64,000 bases of DNA from Pararhizobium qamdonense (GCF_029277445.1 NZ_CP119568.1:329501-393500), one strand, 5' to 3'; shown: positions 36,776 to 45,936, numbered from the stretch's first letter. Numbers and translations are program-made. Notes: generated by a model from the letters alone, not told the origin.

Positions 36776-36955
36776 GTGTCGAGCACCAAAGGAGGCAGAG
36801 CGCAGGACCGGGCACGCGTCGCAGGCGGCCAGGACCACGGGGTTCGCTACAAAGCCAAAAAAGAGGGCGTTACAACGGATGCCTTAAAAGGTGCCGTCAA
36901 GGACGTCGGCAATAGCCGTACAAAAGTCGAAGCCGATCTGGAGAAGAAACGATGA
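36776..36955 (+). CDS. DUF3606-type small protein
   Basis: 59 residues from GTG 36776 with an AGGAG site. Core RARVAGGQDHGVRYKAKKEG then VTTDALKGAVKDVGNSRTKV is the DUF3606 pattern: a predicted small helical domain, common in stress-induced rhizobial genes. Stop overlaps the next ATG (ATGA). Confidence 0.82.
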   Translation: MSSTKGGRAQDRARVAGGQDHGVRYKAKKEGVTTDALKGAVKDVGNSRTKVEADLEKKR

Positions 36956-37188
36956 GCCATCGTGAGGTTGCTGCGCCGGTCGGCGTTCGTGATGGGGGTT
37001 TTTTAAATCAACGTCAGCGTGCGAAGGTTTCATTGGCATTCACCGAGACCGCCGGTTTGAAGGCAAATGCTCAAATCACCAATGGCGGACTGTTATCGAT
37101 AGCGGCTTTGGTCTCTACCATCCTTCTGTCGACTGCGGTGCTGGTTCATGTTGCCACACGGGACGCTCGCTCCAAGAGGCTCTGGTAG
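36952..37188 (+). CDS. Small membrane protein between DUF3606 and DNA ligase
   Basis: 78 residues starting inside the DUF3606 stop (ATGA). Polar N-terminal half, then one hydrophobic helix (LLSIAALVSTILLSTAVLVH) and a basic end. Its stop is 2 bases before the ligase GTG, so the three genes form a tight operon. No family recognised. Confidence 0.65.
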   Translation: MSHREVAAPVGVRDGGFLNQRQRAKVSLAFTETAGLKANAQITNGGLLSIAALVSTILLSTAVLVHVATRDARSKRLW

Positions 37189-37190
37189 CC

Positions 37191-38225
37191 GTGGCAGAGT
37201 CCAGCGCGCCTAATCACTCACCTTCAACGTTATATGGCCTGCCCGTCGAGACTGAGCCGATGGAAGCCAAATTGGCTAAAGCTCTTCCGTCCGGGGAAGG
37301 TTGGCAATACGAGCCGAAATGGGATGGTTTTAGGTGTATCGTGTTCAAGAACGGCTCATCGGTGGATCTTCGAGCTAAATCCGGAAAGCCGCTCGGCCGC
37401 TATTTCCCGGAAATGGTGGCGTTGCTCGCCGATCTTTCAGTGCCTGACTTCGTTATTGATGGGGAATTGGTGATCGAACTGGAAGGGAAGCTTTCTTTCG
37501 ACGCTCTGCAGATGCGCTTGCATCCAGCCGAAAGCCGGATCCGCAAATTGTCGCGAGAAACCCCTAGCAGGCTCATCGTCTTCGACATGCTCATGGATAC
37601 GGATGGCACGCCAGTTCTGGACAGAGATCTTGCATATCGCCGCGAGCGCTTGATAGTTTTCTGTGACGGGATTAAGGCCGATCCAACTCACTTTATCATC
37701 TCGCCGGCGACCAGGGACTTGCGCGTGGCGGAGACATGGCTCTCCGGATCGGGTGAGGATACCGATGGCGTGGTCTGCAAGCGGATCGATGAACCTTATC
37801 GATCCGGGGAGCGGGCGATGACGAAGGTCAAGCGCCTGCGGACCGCGGACTGCGTTGTCGGCGGGTTTCGGTATGAGAAAGACAGTAAGCTGGTGGGTTC
37901 GCTCCTGCTCGGCCTTTACAACGATGGCGGCCAACTCGACCACGTCGGTTTTACGTCTGCGATTGCCGACATCGAAAAGCCTGCACTGACGGCGAGACTT
38001 GAAGCGCTGAGGGATGCTCCGGGATTTACCGGTAAGGCTCCTGGCGGACCGAGCCGTTGGACGACAGACCGATCTTCCGAATGGGAGCCGCTCAGAGCCG
38101 AACTGGTTGTGGAAGTCAAATTCGATCAGATCACCGGCCGCCGGTTCCGCCACGGAACCAAGCTTCTGCGTTGGCGACCGGACAAGAAGCCGTCGCAGTG
38201 CGACTTCAGCCAGATAGGGCTTTAA
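37191..38225 (+). CDS. ATP-dependent DNA ligase (LigD/LigC ligase-domain type)
   Basis: 344 residues. Nucleotidyl-transferase domain with the adenylation motif EPKWDGFRCIVFKNG (Lys43), then RAKSGKPLGRYFPEM, VIDGELVIELEG, LIVFDMLMDTDG, TDGVVCKRIDEPYRSG and MTKVKRLRTADCVVGGF. The C-terminal OB-fold ends LLRWRPDKKPSQC. No polymerase or nuclease domain is fused and no Ku gene is in the window. Length and motifs fit stand-alone LigC-like enzymes that seal nicks in end joining or base-excision repair. GTG start; it sits under a stress-type promoter with two small genes. Confidence 0.9.
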   Translation: MAESSAPNHSPSTLYGLPVETEPMEAKLAKALPSGEGWQYEPKWDGFRCIVFKNGSSVDLRAKSGKPLGRYFPEMVALLADLSVPDFVIDGELVIELEGKLSFDALQMRLHPAESRIRKLSRETPSRLIVFDMLMDTDGTPVLDRDLAYRRERLIVFCDGIKADPTHFIISPATRDLRVAETWLSGSGEDTDGVVCKRIDEPYRSGERAMTKVKRLRTADCVVGGFRYEKDSKLVGSLLLGLYNDGGQLDHVGFTSAIADIEKPALTARLEALRDAPGFTGKAPGGPSRWTTDRSSEWEPLRAELVVEVKFDQITGRRFRHGTKLLRWRPDKKPSQCDFSQIGL

Positions 38226-38256
38226 ACTATGTGGGTCCGGCGACAGGTGGCGCGGG

Positions 38257-38981
38257 TCATACATGCGCATCGCCAAACGCAAACTCGCCATCGTCGGTTT
38301 CAGGAAACAGCGAGTCAACGAGAACGGCTCCGTACAGGATCAGAACGCTTGCAAGCACAATCCACCCGGGCACAGGTCCAAGCGATGCGTTCGTCACTAC
38401 ATCGCTCCAGCGATTAACGACTTCGGCGCCCCTGTCGTTCGGCATCAGTTTCGGCGACGAGATCTTGAGCCCCCACGCCATGACGAGAATGAGGTACATC
38501 CACGTGTAATTCCGCCGGATGCGCCGAAAGACGGCCTCGCGATAGGTGATGAAGAATGTCGGTTTCCTAAGACTTTGGCGATCGCGCTTGCCCAGTCGGA
38601 CGTGAGCTCCGCCTGGGGGCTCATGACCTGCGCAAAATAATAACGTTCGAGCTGCCTCGCTCGGCTGCGATAGACATCGAAGAACCGATACCGCCCGGCT
38701 TCGATCAACAAGAGCAGCGAGATGATCAGCATACCGAACAGGATGACGCCATGATGCGATGTCGGCGTCGAAAGAGAAATCGAAACCAATGCCGCGACGA
38801 CGGTGATCGCCCAGTTGGACGTGCGGTCAATCCGATCTCGCCAGCTCGTCATCCTGGCCATCTCACCGCGATAGTAGTGGATGACCGCATTGACCTTCTC
38901 AGATGAAGTTACCTGCAAAGGCGGACTCGTCCGATGTTCATCCGTCTCAGTCCCCGGATTCACTCCGATCAACCTTTCCAT
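38257..38981 (-). pseudogene. DUF2270 membrane protein, frameshifted
   Basis: The first part (VNAVIHYYRGEMARMTSWRD, TSNWAITVVAALVSISLS, YRFFDVYRSRARQLERYYFA) is typical DUF2270. After AIAKVL an indel near 38570 shifts the frame; the second frame continues YTWMYLILVMAWGLKISS and ends with another membrane helix (GWIVLASVLILYGAVLV) at 38257. Uncorrected, the product is 178 residues with a random tail. Function of the family unknown; may be a sequence error. Confidence 0.75.
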
Positions 38982-39029
38982 GGTACAATCCTCGAATACC
39001 GCATGTTTTTAAAGCCGAGTTTCTGTGGT

Positions 39030-40796
39030 CTATATCGGCCAGACAAGCAGTAACATGGGAACGCTGACGATGAGAACGATGAAGGACAGGGGCAGGCCCA
39101 AACGGGCGTAGTCGCCGAACCGGTATCCGCCTGGACCCATCACCAGCGTATTGCACTGGTGGCCGATGGGCGTCAAAAAATCACAGCCGGCGCCAATAGC
39201 GACCGCCATCAGAAATGCGTCCGGCTCGAACCCTAGCTTCGATGCGAAGGTGGCAGCGATCGGGGCCATAACCAGAACGGTGGCCGCGTTGTTGAGAAAC
39301 GGCGTGACCGCCATGGCTGCGACCATAATCAGAGCCAGCGCACCATTAGGCGGCAACATCTCGGCCGTGCGCGATAGCAAGTTGGCGATGATATCCGTCG
39401 TTCCGGTGGTTTTCAGCGAGTCGCTGATTGGAATGAGTGCGGCGAGCATGATCAGGATCGGTGCGTCGAGATGTCGATAGACCTCACGGAGGGGCAAAGA
39501 CCCGCTTACGACCATGAAGAACGCGGCCGCGAAGAAACCAGCCGCAACGGGCACACCCCCGAACGCCGTTGCGCCCATTGCCGCGGCAAGAATAAGGACA
39601 GGAAGGATAGCGTTGCGGGCACTGCCCAGCTTCAGGTCGCGCTCGACGAGCGGCAGGCATCCCCATTCTCGCAGGAGATCGGGAAGGGCTTGCAGATCTC
39701 CTTGGAGAACGACGACGTCGCCGTTGCGGATCTTGATTTCGCCTAAGCGTTCCGTGAAACGTTTGTCACGACGGCTGACGGCGAGCAGGTTGAGACCGGT
39801 GTTGTCGAAGAGTGAAACGTCCTTCGCGCTCAGGCCGATAAGGCGTGAATGCTCGCCGACGATCGCTTCGACAGAGGTGATGTCTATGGCCTCGTCAGGC
39901 GCGACGACTCGATCGGACAGCTGGAGCTTCGCCTCGCTGACAATCTTGTCGAGCGCGCTTTGCTCACCCTCGATTATCAGAAGGTCGCCATCTTTCAAGA
40001 TTGTGTCAGGAAGCGGAGTTCGTTTTTGACCACCGTCGCCGATGATTGCCGTAACCATCGCATCGCCACCGCCCGGTTTCTGCAGCCAGCTCACCGACTG
40101 GCCGATTGCACCGGACAAGGAGGTAATCCGGGCCTCAGTCGTGTAGTTTTTGATTTTTACCGCCTCATTCATCGAGGCTTCCTGCCGCGCTCGTTCTGGA
40201 AGCAATTTGTAACAGAGGCCGAGAAAAAGGACGCCCGCCACCGTGAGTGCCAGCCCGACCGGGGTGTAGTCGAACATGGTGAAAGGTTGACCGGTGATCT
40301 CTTCGCGAACCCGTGATACGATGATGTTCGGTGATGTTCCGATCTGCGTCATCAGTCCGCCGAGGAGAGATGCAAACGACATCGGCATCAAAAACATAGA
40401 CGGCGACACGCTCGATTTCCGGGCCATCTGCATGGCCACCGGGATCATGATCGCGAGGGCGCCGATATTTTTGATGAACGCGGAAAGCACGGCGACGATA
40501 ATTACCAGGATGATCAGCTGCGTCCGCGGGCCGCGCCGCTCCGGCGACAAGCGCCGTAACGCGACATCCATCACGCCCGATCTTGAAATGGCCGCGCTGA
40601 CGACCAGCGCGCTACCGACGATAATGACGATGTCATCTGAAAACCCCGAGAACGCATCATGCGCCGGTACAATACCCACCGCGATCGCCGCCAGAAGGGA
40701 TCCGACAGCGACGACATCGTACCGATATCGCCCCCATAGGAACGCGCCCATCATCACTGCGATAATGAGAAGGGAAAGCCATTGATCTGTGCGCAT
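39030..40796 (-). CDS. SLC13-type anion transporter with RCK_C domains
   Basis: 588 residues. About 5-200 and 395-588 hold hydrophobic helices of a divalent anion:sodium symporter, with the twin re-entrant signatures (MTQIGTSPNIIVSRV; CDFLTPIGHQCNTLVMGPGG). The central cytosolic part contains two TrkA-C/RCK_C segments (GDGGQKRTPLPDTILKDGDL; SRRDKRFTERLGEIKIRNGD). Such proteins are often annotated as sulfate, citrate or other anion permeases; the substrate cannot be read from sequence. Start ATG 40796. Confidence 0.9.
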   Translation of the reverse strand: MRTDQWLSLLIIAVMMGAFLWGRYRYDVVAVGSLLAAIAVGIVPAHDAFSGFSDDIVIIVGSALVVSAAISRSGVMDVALRRLSPERRGPRTQLIILVIIVAVLSAFIKNIGALAIMIPVAMQMARKSSVSPSMFLMPMSFASLLGGLMTQIGTSPNIIVSRVREEITGQPFTMFDYTPVGLALTVAGVLFLGLCYKLLPERARQEASMNEAVKIKNYTTEARITSLSGAIGQSVSWLQKPGGGDAMVTAIIGDGGQKRTPLPDTILKDGDLLIIEGEQSALDKIVSEAKLQLSDRVVAPDEAIDITSVEAIVGEHSRLIGLSAKDVSLFDNTGLNLLAVSRRDKRFTERLGEIKIRNGDVVVLQGDLQALPDLLREWGCLPLVERDLKLGSARNAILPVLILAAAMGATAFGGVPVAAGFFAAAFFMVVSGSLPLREVYRHLDAPILIMLAALIPISDSLKTTGTTDIIANLLSRTAEMLPPNGALALIMVAAMAVTPFLNNAATVLVMAPIAATFASKLGFEPDAFLMAVAIGAGCDFLTPIGHQCNTLVMGPGGYRFGDYARLGLPLSFIVLIVSVPMLLLVWPI

Positions 40797-40959
40797 GATT
40801 GTATCCTGATGGGTTGATACAAAACTCGCGAGAGGGCAATTTGATGCTGCGGGTGGGCACGAATTCCGTCGCGGAGCCTATAATCTCTCTCGAGAGTTGC
40901 TTTGCTGCCGTGGATATTCGGCCGCGCTCAGCGTCGTTGTATTGCCAAATCGTGGTGGC

Positions 40960-41215
40960 AGGAGATCTGGCTTCCGGCAGCGCCATCGCGGGGCGCGCAG
41001 TGGAGGCCATGCGCATCCCTATCGTAATCGGCGACGCCGTTGCAAATGTTCGCGCGACCGTCGGCGGCGTGTGGTCTGCGAGAAAGGACGATCTCGACCT
41101 TTTGATCTCTCAAGCGGATCGCTTGCTGTATCAAGCAAAGCTAGCTGGCAAAGATGGTTGGGAGGTTTCCGCAGTGCCGGATGTTCCGTCAAACGCGCGG
41201 CCTCGGAGTTTTTAA
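40960..41215 (+). pseudogene. GGDEF-domain C-terminal remnant
   Basis: The frame reads VGGVWSARKDDLDLLISQAD then RLLYQAKLAGKDGWEVS, the final helix of GGDEF domains (ADxxLYxAKxxGR). The GGDEF signature itself is absent and the upstream frame from 40799 is not similar to anything. A decayed diguanylate cyclase. Confidence 0.7.
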
Positions 41216-41290
41216 CGACCGTCGCGGCAGTTTTGACCTCTATCGATAGGTCTCGTTTTCGCTCTTGCCCGGCTCAGCTGAATCATGGGC

Positions 41291-42124
41291 CTAAGGCCGC
41301 CCTTTAGGAACGGCAATATCTCGAAAATTCGTTGCCAGCTCGTGCAGCCGTTTCCTCACACTCGGCCCCCTGACTGGCTGGCCATGGCCGCTGATGATCA
41401 ACTCTGGTTGCAGCGCGGCGAGGCGCTTGACCGATTGCTCGGCCTCGTCCCAATCGGGCGTGAAGTAACGCGGCGGTCCGTGCATCTCGGGGGTCTGCAT
41501 AATCGCTTCGTAAACCGACTCCTGGCCTGTTGTTACGATTGCATCACCAGAAATCAGAGTGCGGTCACTCTCGCGCCATAACGAGATGTGGCCTGGCGCA
41601 TGTCCAGGCGTGTGAAGCCATACCCATCCCGGCATCGCCGGCAATGTGCGGTCTGCCGGAAGTATACGCAGCGACTCGCCGACATTGACGGGCGAACGCG
41701 GAAACAGGGGAGAGAGCAACGCCATCAGACCACCGCCGACCAGAGGATCTGCTGGTGGATAGGAGGCCTGTCCGTTGAGGTAGGGGAATTCCAGAGGATG
41801 GGCATAAACTGGTACATCCCAATGCCGCGCCAATGCTTCAAGAGATCCGGCGTGGTCAAAATGTCCATGTGTCATGAGGATGGCTGACGGCCTGGTGTTG
41901 CGGCCGAAGCGATGTTCCGCAGCGTCAATAATGCTGCCTTTGGACGTCGGCAGGCCCGCGTCAATCAGAACCCAACCGTCACTCTTCGTTGGATCTCCGT
42001 AGAGAACAACATTGACGATCGACAGGCGCAGATAGGCAAGATCGGGTGCAAAGGCGAGAACGCCCGAACCCGTTCCGGTTGTGGGCGCGATGTCATTGTC
42101 TTCGAGCGAAAGCTGAACGGCCAT
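41291..42124 (-). CDS. MBL-fold metallo-hydrolase
   Basis: 277 residues. The metal-binding motif HGHFDHAGSLEALARHWDVP is followed by further ligands in WLHTPGHAPGHISLWRE, LISGDAIVTTG and ELIISGHGQPVRG. This is the glyoxalase-II/lactonase-like branch of metallo-beta-lactamase-fold hydrolases; quorum-signal lactonase, thioesterase or detoxification roles are all possible. It is transcribed divergently from the small gene at 42236, with back-to-back stress-type promoters between them. Start ATG 42124. Confidence 0.92.
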   Translation of the reverse strand: MAVQLSLEDNDIAPTTGTGSGVLAFAPDLAYLRLSIVNVVLYGDPTKSDGWVLIDAGLPTSKGSIIDAAEHRFGRNTRPSAILMTHGHFDHAGSLEALARHWDVPVYAHPLEFPYLNGQASYPPADPLVGGGLMALLSPLFPRSPVNVGESLRILPADRTLPAMPGWVWLHTPGHAPGHISLWRESDRTLISGDAIVTTGQESVYEAIMQTPEMHGPPRYFTPDWDEAEQSVKRLAALQPELIISGHGQPVRGPSVRKRLHELATNFRDIAVPKGRP

Positions 42125-42150
42125 TCGTGTCTCCTGCCATAGCGGACCCT

Positions 42151-42175
42151 AACCGACCGGCAAGGTTAAAGTTCC
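42151..42175 (-). promoter_or_regulatory. EcfG-type stress promoter (GGAAC-N16-GGTT) for the MBL hydrolase
   Basis: On the minus strand GGAAC is at 42175-42171 and GGTT at 42154-42151, 26 bases from the ATG. It lies 7 bases from the divergent element at 42183. Confidence 0.65.
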
Positions 42176-42182
42176 GTCCTGC

Positions 42183-42207
42183 GGAACTTGTAGACGGCAA
42201 CCCGGTT
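42183..42207 (+). promoter_or_regulatory. EcfG-type stress promoter (GGAAC-N16-GGTT) for the 63-residue gene
   Basis: GGAAC at 42183-42187 and GGTT at 42204-42207, 28 bases upstream of ATG 42236. Together with the minus-strand element it forms GTTCC-N7-GGAAC. Confidence 0.65.
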
Positions 42208-42235
42208 AGCGCGGCACTGATTGGAGGATGTAAAA

Positions 42236-42427
42236 ATGACCCGTGACGATCCTAAGACCGCCCCGTTTCCAACGCCGGCGATCGCCAAGCCCAATTCGCA
42301 ACCGGAATCGCTTGATCTCGACGATGTTGATCTCGGCCACGACGGTGTCCAAGGTGATGTGGTCGTCTCCAAGGGCCCGGCAAGCACATTCGTTAGCAAG
42401 AATACACCAGCCGGCGACGATAAGTGA
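42236..42427 (+). CDS. Small acidic, probably disordered protein
   Basis: 63 residues from ATG 42236 with a GGAGG site. Pro/Asp-rich: KTAPFPTPAIAKPNSQPESL then DLDDVDLGHDGVQGDVVVSK. No Cys, membrane segment or family recognised. It is expressed divergently from the MBL hydrolase, from its own stress-type promoter. Confidence 0.7.
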   Translation: MTRDDPKTAPFPTPAIAKPNSQPESLDLDDVDLGHDGVQGDVVVSKGPASTFVSKNTPAGDDK

Positions 42428-42489
42428 TAGCGAGCTGTCCGATCGGCCCGCCGGCACGAGTTGCGCCAAAAACTAACCCAATATAAAGG

Positions 42490-43386
42490 GTGACAACAAA
42501 TGTCGCTTTACGCCTGGAAAGTCATGGCCCCCGCGAGGGCGCCCCACGAGAACATCGGGACGCTGGATCCATAGAAATCAGTACCACGTTTCCGCTTTTC
42601 CTGCCGCCGGTACTGTCCGACCCGAACCAGCTCGAAAGTGCGCTGCTCAATCTGGTGGTCAACGCCCGGGACGCCATGCCGGACGGGGGGATGATCTCGA
42701 TCTCAGCTCGCAAACACATGCTAAAAGAGAAACAGGATCCGGACCTTGCCGCTGGCGAATACGTCTGCCTCTCTGTCAAAGACGAGGGTGCAGGCATGGA
42801 CGCGGCAACACTGGAGAAGGCCACGACGCCGTTCTTCACCACGAAGGGCATCGGCAAAGGAACCGGTCTCGGGTTGCCGATGGTGCAGGGCTTGATGGCT
42901 CAGTCCGGCGGGCGCCTGATCATGAAGTCGAAATCAGGGCAGGGCACCACAGCCGAGCTGTGGCTTCCTGTGGTAGACATTAGCGCTGTGCCCGAACCTG
43001 TCGCGGAGATACCGTCGTCCGCTCCGGTATCTCCCATGACGGTTATGGCGGTCGACGACGACAGCCTTGTCTTAATGAACACGGTCTTGATGTTGGAGGA
43101 CCTTGGACACACTGTGATCGAAGCAAGTTCAGGGGAGGACGCGCTTCGGCGTCTCGAACTGGGGCCGCTACCGGACATCCTAATTACCGACCACGCTATG
43201 CCCCAAATGACGGGAGCGGAGCTGGCAAGGCAAGTGGCCGAGAAGCATCCTGAACTCAACGTGATCCTGGCCACCGGTTACGCTGAACTGCCAGGAGGAG
43301 AGGGTGCCGGGTTAGCGCGGTTATCCAAGCCGTTTACGCAGGACCAGTTGAATAACGCTCTTGCCGCTGCGGCCGTATCTCGTTAG
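42490..43386 (+). pseudogene. Hybrid histidine kinase, 5'-truncated (HATPase_c + receiver)
   Basis: The recognisable part starts near residue 40: HATPase_c with ESALLNLVVNARDAMPDGG, VKDEGAGMDAATL and FTTKGIGKGTGLGLPMVQGL, then a receiver domain (VMAVDDDSLVLMNTVLMLED; ILITDHAMPQMTG; RLSKPFTQDQL). The HisKA domain and all sensory input are absent and the first about 35 residues are unrelated. The reading frame itself is intact (298 codons), so a receiver-containing product could still be made, but not a working kinase. Confidence 0.75.
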
Positions 43387-43518
43387 CCGCCGTCGGGACC
43401 TCCATAGCAGGGAGGCGATCGGCGCTTTATCAGCGAGCTTGTCGACATCTGTACGCGGGATGAGAAACTATTCGCCCCTGTCTGCGTTTTGGACCTTGAG
43501 CAATTTTCGAGGCCAAAC

Positions 43519-44566
43519 GTGTCCAATCCCGTGCCATCCGACATTCATGGAGATCTCCCCGCTGCGGCGACAAACCAAGGGATGGCTGATCGAAAAGAGC
43601 TTTCCGCCTTCGCGTTTCAGCGCACGAGAACGCCAATGGTGGTCTCCGACGCGCGGCAACCTGATTATCCCATCGTTCTTGCCAACGATGCCTTCCTCAA
43701 TCTAACCGGCTACACCGCCGAGGAACTTCTCGGCAGGAACTGCCGCCTCCGCTGGGAGAAGCGACCTCGAAGACAGCGGTTGCCCAGATCCGCACCGCAG
43801 TTGCTCAACAGCGCGAGGCCACGATCGAAATCCTGAACTATAAGAAGGATGGTACGCCGTTCTGGAACCAGCTGCATCTGAGCCCTATTCACGATGACAT
43901 GGAAAGCTCGCTTACTATTTCGCGTCGCAAATTGACGTCACCGACTATCGGCGCGTTGAGACGCTCGAAGAAGCCGAGCACCGTTTGCTTCTTGAATTCG
44001 ATCACCGGACTAAGAATGTTCTGGCAATCGTCGATAGCATCGTCCGCCTTTCCAGGTCCGATAACGCCGCGAGTTATGCAGCATCCGTCCAGCAGCGTGT
44101 CCAGGCGTTGTCGCGCACCCATATCCTTCTTGCCGAAAATGGTTGGCAGGAGGTGGAGCTGGCCGACATCATTCGAGCGCAGGTCCAAGTCTTTGGCAGC
44201 CGAAACATTGAGATCGAAGGCCCCCCTGTTATGATCCCGGCACCTTCCGCCCAGCCTATCGGGCTCGTCGTCCATGAACTTTCCGCGAACGCGGCCGTGC
44301 ACGGTGCGCTCTCACAACGGCGAGGACGTTTGGGTATGAGCTGGGTACCAAATAGTTCCGGTTTGACGCTCAATTGGATCGAGCGCAGCGGCCCAAGACC
44401 GGCAAAAGAGCCGGGACGGGGATTTGGGAACGTGGTTCTCGGCGCCATTGTCGAAAAGCAGCTTGGAGGTCGGATGTCCCGCGAGTGGCGCGATGACGGG
44501 CTCTCTCTGGTGATCCAGCTACCGGCTCTGGATCGCGTCGGACATAAGATGCAAGAGCGGCCTTAG
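43519..44566 (+). pseudogene. LOV-domain HWE-type histidine kinase, frameshifted
   Basis: A LOV/PAS domain ([20 protein letters not shown]) contains the photoactive-Cys motif GRNCR, but the frame breaks right after it near 43745. The following frames read [20 protein letters not shown] and, after another shift near 43905, VTDYRRVETLEEAEH. The HWE/HisKA_2 kinase domain then follows intact: LLLEFDHRTKNVLAIVDSIV (His), LVVHELSANAAVHGALS (N-box), WIERSGP and GRGFGNVVLGAIVEKQLGG. It would be a blue-light-activated kinase if both indels are sequence errors. The proposed GTG start has a GAGG site. Confidence 0.8.
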
Positions 44567-44812
44567 TAGGCGTCAGCCCGGCAGAATGCCCGGCATAGGG
44601 CAATCATCTGGGGTCCACGCCAGCAATCTCTGGCCCTCCCTGCTACGTCACTGGCGATAGGCTCACCGGATCCACATCCAGTATCGAGAACCACTCCGCC
44701 CCGTCGCAACTGTTGGCAAACCGTTCGATCCCAGGTCCGTTCCGGAGCGGATTTACACGCAGGGCCAACCAAAACCTCATTGCGGTGATAGAGGTAACTG
44801 TCCGCCGCAAGA

Positions 44813-45106
44813 TTACCCGCAGATTGCCCTCACCACACGGCCGGAGGCGGCATCGGTCTCCGTGGTCACCCTGTTATCTCGGACATCATGGGTGACGGGC
44901 TGACCAGGCGCGATCCGGCGTACAATGGTCGCGCCAGTGCGTTGCTTGACTTCCTCGTCGGTCGGTTTTGGTTGCCCGACCAGTGCCTGTGCGGCTGCGG
45001 GATCGCACCTACCACTGGGAACTTCAGAGCCTGCGGAGCAAGCCACCAATGCCGGAATGGTGCTTAGGAAAACCAGAACAGACGTAACACGGAGAGCAGA
45101 TTTCAT
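44813..45106 (-). CDS. I78-family peptidase-inhibitor lipoprotein
   Basis: 97 residues from ATG 45106; the frame opens at 45250 but the signal peptide begins here. MKSALRVTSVLVFLSTIPAL is followed by lipobox LVAC-S, indicating a lipoprotein. The mature part has the I78 inhibitor pattern CDPAAAQALVGQPKPTDEEV, TGATIVRRIAPGQPVTHD and NRVTTETDAASGRVVRAICG. Expected to inhibit serine proteases in the periplasm. Confidence 0.88.
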   Translation of the reverse strand: MKSALRVTSVLVFLSTIPALVACSAGSEVPSGRCDPAAAQALVGQPKPTDEEVKQRTGATIVRRIAPGQPVTHDVRDNRVTTETDAASGRVVRAICG

Positions 45107-45309
45107 TGACGTTTGCCCCTTTCGATCGACGACACAAATATAGCAGTCGATCAAGTTGTTGCCGCATAGTATAAACAAAGCAGGGCGCCTTCGGCTGATT
45201 TGCGTCAGTTCGGCGCCGACGAAATCCAGAGAATGCAGGTAAGCGTTCATCCATCTGGTGAGCTATGTCTTTCAACCCGGCATTTGCAGATCCACCTGAG
45301 CGGTCGTGC

Positions 45310-45483
45310 CTACTGGGAATAGAAAATCCCGTACAACATAATGATCGCGTAAAGGATGAACGCGCCAACTGCGATACTGCCGATCAGCATTACTGCACCT
45401 CGACCGGCTACAACCTTGCGGCGGTTTTGCGCAGGAGTGTCAGCCGAAGGAGCAACTCCGGTTGGGGTCTCAGGCGTTTCCAT
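45310..45483 (-). CDS. Small single-helix membrane protein
   Basis: 57 residues from ATG 45483 with an AAGGA site. A Pro/Thr-rich N-terminus (METPETPTGVAPSADTPAQN), basic stretch RRK, then one helix (AVMLIGSIAVGAFILYAIIM). No family recognised. It belongs to a run of five very small minus-strand genes between 45.3 and 46.5 kb. Confidence 0.7.
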   Translation of the reverse strand: METPETPTGVAPSADTPAQNRRKVVAGRGAVMLIGSIAVGAFILYAIIMLYGIFYSQ

Positions 45484-45505
45484 CGTGGTGTCCTTTCGCA
45501 ACGGC

Positions 45506-45652
45506 CTAAATAGGAATTGCATTTTCTATTGAGACTGATCGGTTAGATGATTGTCCAGGCGTTCTATCACCGTGGCCGGGCAGAAATATCACGAGCGCTA
45601 GGACGACGACGAGGCCGACGATAAGGGCTGCTATTATTTTACCGTTGCGCAC
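45506..45652 (-). CDS. Small single-helix membrane protein, GTG start
   Basis: 48 residues from GTG 45652 with an AAGGA site. One N-terminal helix (IIAALIVGLVVVLALVIFL) and a polar periplasmic-type tail. A GGAAC-N16-AGTT element lies 20 bases upstream. Topology matches the protein at 46262-46492 (short basic start, helix ending IFLPG/VFLMPG, polar tail), suggesting they are related. Confidence 0.65.
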   Translation of the reverse strand: MRNGKIIAALIVGLVVVLALVIFLPGHGDRTPGQSSNRSVSIENAIPI

Positions 45653-45672
45653 GTGAAATCCTTCGAACAACG

Positions 45673-45697
45673 AACTCAGACTTCTGACAAATGTTCC
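45673..45697 (-). promoter_or_regulatory. EcfG-type stress promoter (GGAAC-N16-AGTT)
   Basis: Minus strand: GGAAC at 45697-45693, AGTT at 45676-45673, 20 bases upstream of GTG 45652. Confidence 0.55.
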
Positions 45698-45758
45698 TCG
45701 TGAACTTCACTTCGAAATGGGACGTTACGGGCGGCAGTCCCGAAATGGAGAACCGGCC

Positions 45759-45905
45759 TTAACCGCCTGGTTCTGCGGAATCGACCAATCCTTTGCCCGT
45801 TGCCAGTAGATCGGCATCGGAACTCAAGTCAATAATTGATTTGAGAAGGAGTGCCACCGCAATGAGGAGGGGCAGCGCGATGGCAATTTTCGGTGACGTC
45901 GTCAT
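45759..45905 (-). CDS. Small single-helix membrane protein
   Basis: 48 residues from ATG 45905 with an AGGAG site. One helix (IAIALPLLIAVALLLKSII) and a short polar tail (SSDADLLATGKGLVDSAE). A GGAAC-N16-AGTT element lies 31 bases upstream. No family recognised. Confidence 0.7.
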   Translation of the reverse strand: MTTSPKIAIALPLLIAVALLLKSIIDLSSDADLLATGKGLVDSAEPGG

Positions 45906-45936
45906 GGTTGTCTCCTCAGAGCGGACTGCTCTGCAG

